In this document: positions 1-9,437 of the stretch, in pieces | How positions within the stretch are numbered: position 1 is the first letter of the stretch | How the letters are laid out: every line of letters starts with the position of its first letter | Source: Neptuniibacter sp. 1_MG-2023 | Lineage (GTDB): Bacteria > Pseudomonadota > Gammaproteobacteria > Pseudomonadales > Balneatricaceae | Assembly (NCBI RefSeq): GCF_030547185.1 | Contig: NZ_JAUOQR010000007.1 | Location: 1-64,000, forward strand | DNA: 64,000 bases | Direction of reading: 5' to 3' | Translations under genes and position numbers: made by a program | The notes under the pieces: generated by a model | Told to the model about the DNA's origin: nothing | Databases searched by the model: none | The model's input: only the letters and a program-made list of their open reading frames with translations

Positions 1-74
1 CCAGATAGCTCAGTCGGTAGAGCAGAGGATTGAAAATCCTCGTGTCGGCGGTTCGATTCCGTCTCTGGGCACCA
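1..74 (+). tRNA. tRNA-Phe (GAA), first copy, 5' end cut by window
   Basis: The cloverleaf is complete apart from the first two bases, which lie before the window. The anticodon loop TTGAAAA gives anticodon GAA (Phe). The T loop GGTTCGATTCC and an encoded 3' CCA are present. Its sequence is identical to the complete copy at 138-213. Confidence 0.97.
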
Positions 75-83
75 CTTACATAG

Positions 84-116
84 AAGGCTTGCATATAAAA
101 TCGCAGGCCTTTTTTT
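84..116 (+). terminator. Intrinsic terminator between the two tRNA-Phe genes
   Basis: Arms AAGGCTTGC (84-92) and GCAGGCCTT (103-111) pair over 9 bp with one G-U pair, and a run of seven T follows (110-116). It would end transcripts of the first tRNA, so the second copy may depend on read-through or its own promoter. The hairpin arms recur in the def-fmt terminator at 58125-58156. Confidence 0.7.
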
Positions 117-137
117 GTCTCTGGATCGACTCATCAT

Positions 138-213
138 GCCCAGATAGCTCAGTCGGTAGAGCAGAGGATTGAAAATCCTCGTGTCGGCGGTTCGATTCCG
201 TCTCTGGGCACCA
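138..213 (+). tRNA. tRNA-Phe (GAA), second copy
   Basis: Complete 76-nt tRNA beginning GCCCAGATAG and ending with an encoded CCA. The acceptor arms GCCCAGA and TCTGGGC pair, and the anticodon is GAA. The tRNA is the same as the upstream copy, with a 63-bp spacer between them. Confidence 0.98.
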
Positions 214-485
214 CTTCCTTAAACACCTTTAGCACTTATTTTCAGCTCACTCACCTATTCTATATCTGTTAAAAACGTGTAAACCAACCCGCTTCATCTG
301 TCACCCTTCTTTACTACTAAATGTGGCCTGATCCTACCAAAACACATAGCAGTACATTTTAAATTTTACGCATAACCTAGTATGTAAGCTCTTTCCCCAA
401 AACAGTAACCTTACTTCGCGCACAGCATATTTCTCTATATTAGCCGTATGGCACATATTAAATTAAAGTATTAACCACTTCGATA
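214..485. other. Intergenic region between tRNA-Phe and GST gene, nothing recognised
   Basis: AT-rich DNA without an ORF that has a ribosome binding site. Only the operator-like palindromes at its right end (486-536, listed separately) stand out. Confidence 0.5.
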
Positions 486-536
486 TTGAACAATCATTCA
501 AGAGAGACTAGGCTATAAAAATGAACAACCGTTCAA
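486..536 (+). promoter_or_regulatory. Two TetR-like operator palindromes upstream of GST
   Basis: TGAACAATCATTCA (487-500) and TGAACAACCGTTCA (522-535) are two copies of the dyad TGAAC-N4-RTTCA, with centres 35 bp apart. A -10-like TATAAA (514-519) sits between them, so bound protein would cover a promoter for the gene at 581. Dyads of this kind are typical TetR-family operators. No tetR gene is in the window. Confidence 0.55.
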
Positions 537-580
537 AATAAAATGCAGCGCAATTAACGCCATGACCTAAGGACGCACTA

Positions 581-1255
581 ATGTTGAAATTTTATTTCCA
601 TCCAACACCAAACCCAATGAAAGTCGCACTATTCCTTGCTGAATCAGGTTTAGAATATCAACTGGTAGCTGTTGATACACTTAAAGGTGAGCAGCATGCT
701 CCAGCGTTCACAGCGATTAACCCTAACGGCAAGCTTCCTGCCATTGATGATAACGGCACCGTCGTTTTTGACTCCAATGCTATCCTTCTCTATTTGGCCG
801 AAAAAACGAACACATTTTTAGGTAAGCCGGAAGAAAGAGGTCAAATACTCTCTTGGTTAATGTTTATCGCTTCTGGCCTAGGACCTTACTCTGGACAAGC
901 GGTGCATTTTCAAAAAGCTGCGCCCGAAGAGATACCTTATGCGATCAACCGTTACCGCCGCGAAGCAGAGCGTCATTACCAAGTAATCGACAAACAATTA
1001 GAAAATTCTGAGTTTATCGTAGGGGATAGCTACACCATCGTTGATATAGCCGCATGGGGCTGGATTGATAGATTCATACCTGTGTTAGGTGACGGTGCGT
1101 TAGAGCAGTACCCCAACCTTAATCGTTGGTTCAATGCAATTAACAGCCGTCCCGCTGTTGCCCAAGCAAGAGCAATCAATAAAGATATTGCGTTTAAATC
1201 AGAGATGGATGATGAAGCACTGAAAGCTCTTTATCCACAAAATTACGATGCATAA
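581..1255 (+). CDS. Glutathione S-transferase family protein
   Basis: A 224-residue cytosolic GST of the YfcG/GstB-like type. The N-terminal thioredoxin-like half begins with FYFHPTPNPMKVALFL, in which the TPN region corresponds to the glutathione-activating turn. It continues with the cis-proline segment NPNGKLPAI and the SNAILLYLAE helix (about residues 64-74). The C-terminal all-helical domain has VDIAAWGWIDR. The start ATG has an AAGGA ribosome site 8 bp upstream. It stands alone, preceded by two TetR-like dyads, which suggests induction by an electrophile or disulfide stress signal (inference). The physiological substrate cannot be told from sequence. Confidence 0.9.
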   Translation: MLKFYFHPTPNPMKVALFLAESGLEYQLVAVDTLKGEQHAPAFTAINPNGKLPAIDDNGTVVFDSNAILLYLAEKTNTFLGKPEERGQILSWLMFIASGLGPYSGQAVHFQKAAPEEIPYAINRYRREAERHYQVIDKQLENSEFIVGDSYTIVDIAAWGWIDRFIPVLGDGALEQYPNLNRWFNAINSRPAVAQARAINKDIAFKSEMDDEALKALYPQNYDA

Positions 1256-1277
1256 AGTGCCAACCTAAAAGATCGAC

Positions 1278-1299
1278 AGGGGCTTGCGGGCAAGCCCCT
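1278..1299 (+). terminator. GC-rich hairpin after the GST gene
   Basis: AGGGGCTTG (1278-1286) and CAAGCCCCT (1291-1299) form a perfect 9-bp stem with a 4-nt loop, 23 bp after the GST stop codon. Only two T follow, so it is either a weak terminator or a 3'-end stabilising hairpin. Confidence 0.5.
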
Positions 1300-1916
1300 T
1301 CCAGCGCGCTCACGTCACAAAACAACCCTTCATCTAAAAACCTCTTTAAATACATTGAGTTATTTTTTAATTTCTATTTCCTGACATAACAGTTCAACCT
1401 CCGATTTACCTTTAGTTAAACTATCTTTTCACCCTTAATAACGGCCATTGCCGTATAACAACGCCCACCAAAAGCCGATTGGCTGTTCGCAAAAATGCAC
1501 CGGCATATCCATCAACTATCATTGCAAAAAAACAAATCGAAATTAATGACAAATACAGACAAAAAAATATCGCCGTTAAGTATTTTCATCATAAGCTGTG
1601 GAGTATAGATTTACCCTTAAGAGAGCAATAGGTAACTCTCTATTTTTGAAGAAGAATTATCAAAATTAGTCTAAACTGATCTGCATAAGTTATGAAACAC
1701 TTCAGGCTTTAATCTACACAGCTTAGTTTTGTTTTTTCATTTGTATTTATTTATCCAAGAACACAGTATCTTAAATAAGAATTCGCTATGTAGATCTGTA
1801 GTTATAAATAGCAATTACAGTATTATGAGTGTTATACGACTTGAATATTAACCCTATCAACGAACGATAACGATGAAGGGCTTAATATCAATATGGTTAT
1901 TAAGCGGGAGAGTAAG
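1300..1916. other. About 600 bp non-coding leader region before nhaA
   Basis: No convincing gene. Several small hairpins can be drawn: ACGGC/GCCGT at 1441-1454, and AGAGAG/CTCTCT at 1620-1641 followed by a T-rich stretch. A 37-codon frame starting at about 1495 has no ribosome site. A long 5' leader or a small RNA is possible but not shown. Confidence 0.4.
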
Positions 1917-3317
1917 ATGAAACAGAAACGTCGACTTTTGGGAAAAGAATATGTTGCTCCTTGGGAGCGAGCTTTTGATAAGGTTTTATCCCCATTAGAA
2001 GAGTTTATCCACCGACAGACCACCAGTGGTGTGTTATTGATGCTCTGCGCCGTTATTGCGTTGATTCTTGCCAATAGCCATTTTGCTGAAACTTATCATC
2101 ACTTATTCCAAACCTACTTAACCATCGGGTTAGAAAACTTCCAACTCTCTAAATCGCTTCACCACTGGATCAATGATGGCCTAATGGCTATCTTCTTCCT
2201 CGTCGTAGGCTTGGAATTAAAACGAGAACTACTGGTCGGTGAACTGGCCAATGTAAAACAAGCATTATTGCCTATTATCGCCGCGGTGGGGGGGATGCTA
2301 GTTCCTGCACTAATATATGTAGCGATCAACCCAACAGGCCATACAAGCGACGGCTGGGGCATTCCGATGGCGACTGATATCGCCTTTGCCTTAGGTGCAT
2401 TAGCTTTATTAGGTAAACGCGTTCCACAAAGCTTACTTATGTTTCTGGTGGCCTTAGCGATTGTCGATGACCTTGGTGCGGTTATCGTTATTGCCATCTT
2501 TTATACAGAAGCCCTGAATATGACGGCATTAGCACTGGTCGCCTTCTTTGTATTCGCGCTAATCTCTCTGAACCTTGCTGGGGTGCGACGACTCTCGCCC
2601 TACTTGCTGATAGGCACGTTCCTCTGGATCGCCATGCTTAAAAGCGGTATTCACGCGACCCTTGCTGGCGTTATTCTCGCCTTCACCATTCCCATGAAAC
2701 CTAAATACGACCCCAAACGCTTTTTATCTTTAATTATTGAGAGCGTCCAAAACATCAAAGATACCTATAAAAAAGATGAAAATATCATCGTTAATGATGC
2801 GCTTCGCTCTCGGGTACGCGCATTAGGTAATGGTGTAAACCTTGTTCAAGCGCCAGCCCAAATATTAGAGAGTAAGCTCCATCTACCCTCCGCTTATCTT
2901 GTCATTCCTATCTTCGCCTTAGCCAATGCGGGTGTACCCATTGATTGGTCAAATATTGGCGGAATCGTTGTCCACCCCGTCGCAATGGGTATAGGTGCTG
3001 GTTTAGTTGCAGGTAAATTAATCGGTATAGCCGGTTTCACGTGGGTTGCTGTCAAACTCGGCGTCTGCAACCTCCCTAAAGGCCTCAATATGCATCACAT
3101 TATTGGTGTCGCATTTATGGGGGGGATTGGCTTCACAATGTCGATATTTATTGCAGAATTAGGTTTTGCCGACTACCCAGCAGACCTTTTAATGGCTAAA
3201 ACAGGCATCCTATTCGCGTCACTTTCCGCTGGTATAACCGGTTTTATCTGGTTATACCTTACAACGAAAAAGAAAACGCCCCCTGTGGAAGAAAAGGCTC
3301 CAACGCCAGCTGCCTAA
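1917..3317 (+). CDS. nhaA: Na+/H+ antiporter NhaA
   Basis: Inner-membrane electrogenic antiporter that exports Na+ in exchange for two H+, giving salt and alkaline-pH tolerance. The hydrophobic helices, the double-aspartate ion site in ALAIVDDLGAVIVI and the C-terminal GIGFTMSIFIAEL segment are hallmarks of the family. ATG 1917 has a good ribosome site (GGGAG, 6 bp upstream) and gives 466 residues. An upstream in-frame ATG at 1893 would add eight residues and has a poorer site. The C-terminal tail after the last helix is Lys/Pro/Glu-rich and variable. The gene stands alone with its own terminator and lies next to the ectoine locus, which fits a halophilic lifestyle. Confidence 0.96.
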   Translation: MKQKRRLLGKEYVAPWERAFDKVLSPLEEFIHRQTTSGVLLMLCAVIALILANSHFAETYHHLFQTYLTIGLENFQLSKSLHHWINDGLMAIFFLVVGLELKRELLVGELANVKQALLPIIAAVGGMLVPALIYVAINPTGHTSDGWGIPMATDIAFALGALALLGKRVPQSLLMFLVALAIVDDLGAVIVIAIFYTEALNMTALALVAFFVFALISLNLAGVRRLSPYLLIGTFLWIAMLKSGIHATLAGVILAFTIPMKPKYDPKRFLSLIIESVQNIKDTYKKDENIIVNDALRSRVRALGNGVNLVQAPAQILESKLHLPSAYLVIPIFALANAGVPIDWSNIGGIVVHPVAMGIGAGLVAGKLIGIAGFTWVAVKLGVCNLPKGLNMHHIIGVAFMGGIGFTMSIFIAELGFADYPADLLMAKTGILFASLSAGITGFIWLYLTTKKKTPPVEEKAPTPAA

Positions 3318-3342
3318 CAACTGTTTGGCTATCCTATAAGTT

Positions 3343-3384
3343 AGCCCCGAAGGTCATAACCTGATCTTCGGGGCTTATTTTTTT
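3343..3384 (+). terminator. Intrinsic terminator of nhaA
   Basis: AGCCCCGAAG (3343-3352) pairs with CTTCGGGGCT (3366-3375) over 10 bp, followed by TATTTTTTT. Confidence 0.9.
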
Positions 3385-3550
3385 GCGCCACATAAGTGAC
3401 CTGTTTTAGCAGTATAAAAGCTATAGAACAGCAGACACGACTATAATCCATGCTTAAAAAACGATGGGGATCACAGAAGCAGTAAAATGGATTGTAGACT
3501 GGATAGATTGAGGCTAACAGCCCCAATCTAAACGACAGAGGGCGTAACAG

Positions 3551-4030
3551 TTAGTTCATTCCCCTATCAAGCTGACCTATTCCAAGCACAGGTGCAGCAT
3601 CAAGGTGTTGAGCATCTAGCATAAAAGCCACTCGTTCTAGCGCAGCTACCACCATCGATTGCTCCCAATTTTGCATATCATCAAAACGGCGGGAAAAAAT
3701 ATCTTGCTGAGTGGTTGGCGCGCCCTTCATTAAATCTAAACCTTGTTCGGTTAAATTAATCCAAACTTTGCGCTTATCCTCCACCCCTCGCTCACGGGAG
3801 ACAAGGCCCTTTTTCTCTAAACGATCCAAGATACTCGTAACCGTTGCTTGAGTAAGAGAGATCTCCTTTGCCAATTCACCTGTAGTTATAGGCGACATCT
3901 GACGTAGAGTTTGCATAACCATTAATTGCGGAAGTGTTAGCCCTGTACTGCGGCTAATCTCTTTTTCCTGCATATCAGTCACTCTAATAATTTGACGCAA
4001 TAAAACTAACGCCTCTTGGCTCTTTTCCAT
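3551..4030 (-). CDS. ectR: MarR-family regulator of ectoine genes (EctR/CosR type)
   Basis: A 159-residue winged-helix MarR protein. The recognition region runs through TTGELAKEISLTQATVTSILDRLEKKG (residues about 55-81) and the wing has VEDKRKVWINLTEQG. It is divergent from ectA across a 227-bp region with several AGT...ACT dyads. In methylotrophs and vibrios, MarR proteins in this position (EctR1, CosR) repress the ectoine operon at low salinity. The name is assigned from family plus location. Autoregulation is likely because a dyad, 4062-4071, lies 31 bp upstream of its own start codon. Confidence 0.88.
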   Translation of the reverse strand: MEKSQEALVLLRQIIRVTDMQEKEISRSTGLTLPQLMVMQTLRQMSPITTGELAKEISLTQATVTSILDRLEKKGLVSRERGVEDKRKVWINLTEQGLDLMKGAPTTQQDIFSRRFDDMQNWEQSMVVAALERVAFMLDAQHLDAAPVLGIGQLDRGMN

Positions 4031-4061
4031 CTACCCAAAACACCTATCAAATTTTGCAAAA

Positions 4062-4230
4062 ATAGTACTATCAAAAGTATATAAAAACCATATACAAGAA
4101 AATTTACTTAGTAAAACTAAACATATAATTCATAAAAACCCGCCTAAAACCACACAAAATCAGTAAAAAGCTAAGATATGATTGAACATCTCTTGAAAAA
4201 ATGCTTTAAAATGTATAGTATTACTAAACA
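4062..4230. promoter_or_regulatory. ectR-ectA control region with three AGT-ACT dyads
   Basis: The three dyads are ATAGTACTAT (4062-4071), TTAGT-AAA-ACTAA (4108-4120) and TGTATAGT-ATT-ACTAAACA (4212-4230, one mismatch). The last resembles the EctR1 site described for Methylophaga (TATTTAGT-GT-ACTATATA). It overlaps a -10 candidate for ectA: TTGAAA (4193-4198) with TATAGT (4214-4219) or TAGTAT (4216-4221). Repressor binding would therefore block the ectA promoter. Confidence 0.65.
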
Positions 4231-4257
4231 TTAGCAAGGCTAATATATTTAAATACT

Positions 4258-4761
4258 ATGGATAATATTACATACAGAAAACCCCAGATAGCTGATGGAC
4301 AGGATGTACATCAACTTATAAAGCGCTGCCCTCCTCTAGATCAAAATTCCCTTTATTGTAATTTGATCCAGTGCAGGGACTTTTCAAATACTTCCATTAT
4401 TGCTGAAACATCTAGCAATAAGATTGTCGGATTTATTTCTGGATATATTCCTCAAAATCGTCCAGAAACCTTATTCATCTGGCAGGTCGCATTAGATAAA
4501 GAGTTCAGAGGCAAAGGCATTGCACAAAAAATGCTCGCCCAATTATTTAGTCGCGATCCTGGCATTCGTTACCTAGAGACAACAATCTCACCGAGTAACT
4601 CTGCTTCTAAACAGCTATTTGAACGCTTCTTTAACGACCATCTAATGGACGTTGACAGTAAGACCTTATTCAAAAGTGGTGTGCACTTAGATAAAGATCA
4701 TGAAGATGAAGTGCTTTACCTAGCAGGCCCCGCAAAATCATTTGATCCTCGTACCGCTTAA
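4258..4761 (+). CDS. ectA: L-2,4-diaminobutyrate N-gamma-acetyltransferase EctA
   Basis: GNAT acetyltransferase of 167 residues that makes N-gamma-acetyl-diaminobutyrate, the second step of ectoine synthesis. The N-terminal signature KRCPPLDQNSLYCNLIQ (about residues 22-38) is EctA-specific, and the acetyl-CoA loop is FRGKGIAQKML. First gene of ectABC, 49 bp before ectB. The ribosome site is poor: the nearest purine run, AAGG, lies about 18 bp upstream of the ATG. Confidence 0.96.
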   Translation: MDNITYRKPQIADGQDVHQLIKRCPPLDQNSLYCNLIQCRDFSNTSIIAETSSNKIVGFISGYIPQNRPETLFIWQVALDKEFRGKGIAQKMLAQLFSRDPGIRYLETTISPSNSASKQLFERFFNDHLMDVDSKTLFKSGVHLDKDHEDEVLYLAGPAKSFDPRTA

Positions 4762-4798
4762 AAAACAGCGTTGCAGAGTGTGACAAAAAGTTAATTAA

Positions 4799-6121
<1,323 letters not shown>

Positions 6122-6136
6122 TTAAGGATACCAAGA

Positions 6137-6529
6137 ATGATCGTTAGAACACTGAAAGAAGCAGAACAGAGCGCACGACGCGTAGTATCCCCAGACAAAC
6201 ACTGGGAAAGCACTCGACTATTGCTTAAAGAAGATAATATGGGCTTTTCCTTCCATATCACCACTATCTACGCGGGCACAGAGACCCACATTTGGTATCA
6301 AAACCATTTGGAGTCTGTTTACTGTATTAGCGGAGAAGGTGAAGTAGAGACGCTAGAAGACGCAGCGATTCACTCTATTAAGCCTGGTACTATTTACGTG
6401 CTAGACAAAAATGATGAACACATGCTGCGAGCACATACAGAATTAAAACTCGCTTGCGTATTTAACCCGCCTTTAACAGGGCTGGAAGTTCATGATGAGA
6501 ATGGCGTTTATCCGATCGACGAAAGCTAA
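6137..6529 (+). CDS. ectC: L-ectoine synthase EctC
   Basis: Cupin-fold metal-dependent hydro-lyase of 130 residues that cyclises N-gamma-acetyl-diaminobutyrate to ectoine. Glu59 (in HLESVYC), Tyr87 and His95 (in DEHMLRAH) correspond to the iron ligands described for EctC. AAGGA precedes the ATG by 8 bp. There is no ectoine hydroxylase gene (ectD) nearby, so hydroxyectoine synthesis is not encoded at this locus. Confidence 0.97.
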   Translation: MIVRTLKEAEQSARRVVSPDKHWESTRLLLKEDNMGFSFHITTIYAGTETHIWYQNHLESVYCISGEGEVETLEDAAIHSIKPGTIYVLDKNDEHMLRAHTELKLACVFNPPLTGLEVHDENGVYPIDES

Positions 6530-6903
6530 TCTTAAACAGGACAAAATGGAATCACCACGCCCACAACGAAATACATAATGACTTATCTAAATGAATTACA
6601 TTGCAAATATTTAATTCATTTAGATGAGTAACATACCTGATAGGGCTCTTCATTAGGTGATTTGCAAACCTCTCTTGATCAGAGCCAGTCTCTGCTAAAG
6701 AGAGACTTTACTATTCTTTTCTGTCTTAAAAATACATGCGGCGGCCCCATCAAAGGTTCATCAAGATTTAAGCCGTCGCAGCTATTAACCGCACGATGTT
6801 AGATCCGCTTTTCAGTGAAAAACCATAGAGCAACGGTTTTGCCCAAAAAGATAATCAGGTCATCTAACAAAAGAAAGAAGGATAAACACCTTAGGGAAAC
6901 ACA
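6530..6903. other. 374-bp ectC-ask spacer with two hairpins
   Basis: No gene seen. It contains an 18-bp AT-rich inverted repeat (6581-6598 with 6612-6629, one G-T pair). A second perfect 7-bp hairpin, AGTCTCT/AGAGACT (6687-6693 with 6701-6707), is followed by a T-rich tract. These could attenuate read-through from ectABC into ask or mark a 3' end, so ask may also have its own promoter here. Confidence 0.55.
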
Positions 6904-8337
6904 ATGACACATACAGTAGAAAAAATTGGCGGCACTTCAATGAGCCGTTTTACAGAAGTATTAAATAATATTTTGTTACGCAAAAAAAATGGCAGCCTAT
7001 TTAACCGCATATTTGTTGTCTCCGCTTATAGCGGTGTTACAGACCTGTTACTCGAACATAAAAAGACAGGTGACGCTGGGGTATATAGCTGCTTTGCTGA
7101 AGCCGAAAAAGAAGACGCATGGATCGACCAGCTTGCTAAAGTAAAAACAAAGCTGTTAGAAATCAATGAGCGTATATTTACCGGAGATGATCTCAGCACT
7201 GCTAACACCTTTATTTCTGGGCGCATAGCCGATACCGAACGCTGTATGAAAAACCTGCATAACTTATGCTCCTATGGTCATTTCCAACTGGAAGAACACT
7301 TATCCACTATACGTGAAATGCTTGCCTCTATCGGCGAAGCTCACAGTGCTTATAATACCGTTAAACTACTCCAGCAGAATGGACTTCCTGCGCGGTTTGT
7401 CGATCTAACTGGCTGGAAGCAAGAACAGTCTCTGCCTGTTGATGAGATGATAAAACATCACCTGCAGCCATTAGACCCAAGCAAAGAGCTATTAATTGTA
7501 ACCGGCTATACCCATTGCGAAGAACAGCTGATGCGAACCTTTGATCGCGGTTACAGTGAGATGACCTTCGCAAAAATAGCGGCTTTAACCAATGCCCGCG
7601 AAGCGGTTATTCATAAAGAGTTTCACTTAAGCAGCGCTGACCCTAAATTAGTAGGCGAAGATAATGTCGTCACTATAGGCATGACTAATTTTGACGTTGC
7701 CGACCAACTCTCAAATTTAGGGATGGAAGCAATCCACCCTAGAGCCGCACGAGAGATTCGTAAATCCGGCATTCCCATTCGTATTAAAAACACTTTCGAG
7801 CCTGAACACTTAGGTACGGTTATTGATAACAATTACTGTAACCCTCGCCCTTGCGTAGAGATCATTACAGGACGCAACGACGCAGTCGGCATCGAAATTT
7901 TCGACCAAGAGATGCTAGGTAGCCCAGACTACGATATTTATATCTCAAAACTGATGAAAGAGTTAAAAATATCCATCGTCAATAAAGATGCCGATGCCAA
8001 CAGCATTACGTTTTATGCGGTTAGTACACGGAAAAAAATTAACCGTGTGATGAGATTAATTGAACAGCAGTATCCCTCTGCAGAAGTGAGCATGCATAAG
8101 ATCGCTATCATCTCTGCAGTTGGCTCAGATATAAAAGTAAAAGGTATCCTGGCAAAAACGATCTCAGCGTTATCAAACGCAGATATAAACATTCTTGCCC
8201 TCCACCAATCCGTTAGGCAAGTAGAGATGCAGTGCGTAGTGGAACAAAGCGACTATGAGAAGGGGATAAAAGCACTTCATGTCGCCCTAATTGAAGAGGA
8301 AAATCACGGCGACGTCATCCGTAAAATTGCCGTTTAA
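6904..8337 (+). CDS. ask: Ectoine-associated aspartate kinase (Ask_Ect)
   Basis: Aspartokinase of 477 residues that phosphorylates aspartate and feeds aspartate semialdehyde into EctB. The N-terminal kinase motif KIGGTSM differs from the usual KFGGTS, as is typical of the Ask_Ect subgroup. FDRGYSEMTFAKIAAL and RIKNTFEP complete the kinase domain. Two C-terminal ACT domains (from about residue 320) contain ISAVGSDIKVKGILAK. The paralogue dedicated to ectoine is usually less feedback-inhibited (known for the subgroup). AGGGA lies 7 bp before the ATG. It follows ectABC after an unusually long spacer. Confidence 0.94.
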   Translation: MTHTVEKIGGTSMSRFTEVLNNILLRKKNGSLFNRIFVVSAYSGVTDLLLEHKKTGDAGVYSCFAEAEKEDAWIDQLAKVKTKLLEINERIFTGDDLSTANTFISGRIADTERCMKNLHNLCSYGHFQLEEHLSTIREMLASIGEAHSAYNTVKLLQQNGLPARFVDLTGWKQEQSLPVDEMIKHHLQPLDPSKELLIVTGYTHCEEQLMRTFDRGYSEMTFAKIAALTNAREAVIHKEFHLSSADPKLVGEDNVVTIGMTNFDVADQLSNLGMEAIHPRAAREIRKSGIPIRIKNTFEPEHLGTVIDNNYCNPRPCVEIITGRNDAVGIEIFDQEMLGSPDYDIYISKLMKELKISIVNKDADANSITFYAVSTRKKINRVMRLIEQQYPSAEVSMHKIAIISAVGSDIKVKGILAKTISALSNADINILALHQSVRQVEMQCVVEQSDYEKGIKALHVALIEEENHGDVIRKIAV

Positions 8338-8371
8338 TCTCTAAAAAGAGCAGTAAAGTGATCAGCGGCGT

Positions 8372-8434
8372 AGACGCTGGGGTATCTCTATGTCAGTGTG
8401 GCTAAGAGCAGCGCTCAAATAGGTACCCCAGTCT
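8372..8434 (+). terminator. Hairpin downstream of ask
   Basis: CTGGGGTA (8377-8384) pairs with TACCCCAG (8424-8431), and the stem extends by AGA/TCT past a 2-nt bulge. The loop is 39 nt and no T run follows, so it is a weak candidate for the ask 3' end. Confidence 0.3.
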
Positions 8435-8522
8435 AACCACCAATGCAAAAAGCATCACCTTTTCTGCATATAGGTGGCGAACGGCGGCATATGACTAAAA
8501 ACCAACTCAGGGCTTAAACACT

Positions 8523-9425
8523 GTGTTCCAAAGAATCTCTATCCTACTTATCTCATTCGTTATTTTAAGCCTTAATGCCGTCTGGGCGGAAACTGCGTCT
8601 GTCGATACAGTTAACAACACTGTATCTGAAGACAAAATCAATACGCTAGAGCAACCCTTATATAATCCCTTTATTGAACGCTATATTATTGATGAGCTCA
8701 AACAGCTTAGGATTGAACAGCAAAATCTTAGGGTTGAATACACTAAAGAGATCACAGACAGGCAGCTTCATGTTGCCGAAATTGCAGCGACTTATGCAAC
8801 AGATACAGTAACCTACTTCTTCTATCTAATCGCAGCAACAAGCTCTGCACTTTTATTAGTCGGTTGGACCTCCCTACGAGATATACGAAGCAATATCCAA
8901 GGCCATGCCGAAACCAAGATCAGCCAACTGATAATCGACTACGAATCACGCCTTAACGAGTTAGAAAAAGGGCTTGTATCGAAATCAGCGGTTATCAAAA
9001 AGAACCAACAAGAAATAGAAACCACTAATGAGGTTCAATCGTTCTGGTTAAAAGCTGGGCAAGAATCCTCTTGGGAACAAAAAATAAAGCTCTATGACCA
9101 AATACTTGAATTAAGACCCGATAGCGCAGAAGCACTAACGTACAAAGCCGACGCAGCACTTGAACTAGACAACCCACAGTGGGCGATCGCTCTATGTAAC
9201 AAAGCATTAGAGCTAGAGGCCGATAATGGCCACGCTTTCTTCCAATTAGCTTGCGCATTTTCTGATCTACAAGCCGATCATATAGCGTATGAGTATTTAC
9301 TACGGGCAATTGACGTATCAGAAGAGTATCGCCGCCAAGCAAAAGAAGAAGAACGTTTCGAAAAGAACCCAGAGATCATGCAACTGGTAATGGAGCTAAA
9401 TGCGCACAAGCCGCTTATTGAATAG
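8523..9425 (+). CDS. Membrane-anchored TPR protein of unknown function
   Basis: A 300-residue protein starting at a GTG codon without a clear ribosome site. The N-terminus is a signal peptide (about residues 1-22, ending NAVWAE). A membrane segment is at about 93-115 (VTYFFYLIAATSSALLLVGW), followed by a charged coiled coil. TPR-like repeats with ALTYKADAALELDNPQWAIALCNKALEL occupy roughly 185-260. The topology suggests a periplasmic N-terminal part and a cytosolic TPR part acting as a scaffold. No specific function is recognised. The gene 12 bp downstream is probably in the same operon. Confidence 0.7.
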   Translation: MFQRISILLISFVILSLNAVWAETASVDTVNNTVSEDKINTLEQPLYNPFIERYIIDELKQLRIEQQNLRVEYTKEITDRQLHVAEIAATYATDTVTYFFYLIAATSSALLLVGWTSLRDIRSNIQGHAETKISQLIIDYESRLNELEKGLVSKSAVIKKNQQEIETTNEVQSFWLKAGQESSWEQKIKLYDQILELRPDSAEALTYKADAALELDNPQWAIALCNKALELEADNGHAFFQLACAFSDLQADHIAYEYLLRAIDVSEEYRRQAKEEERFEKNPEIMQLVMELNAHKPLIE

Positions 9426-9437
9426 AAGGGATCTGTA

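Noticed and set aside
1-213. tRNA-Phe pair as an attachment site for an integrated element
   Set aside because: No integrase, no partial tRNA repeat downstream and no shift in gene character.
1441-1520. Possible integron attC-like or REP element from the hairpins near 1441-1475
   Set aside because: The required conserved half-sites of attC are missing and there is no integrase or repeat copy.
1495-1608. 37-codon ORF (starting MHRHIHQ) upstream of nhaA
   Set aside because: No ribosome binding site, odd composition and no promoter signal; likely chance.
3341-3526. 61-codon minus-strand ORF after nhaA
   Set aside because: It covers the nhaA terminator and has no ribosome site or recognisable protein character.
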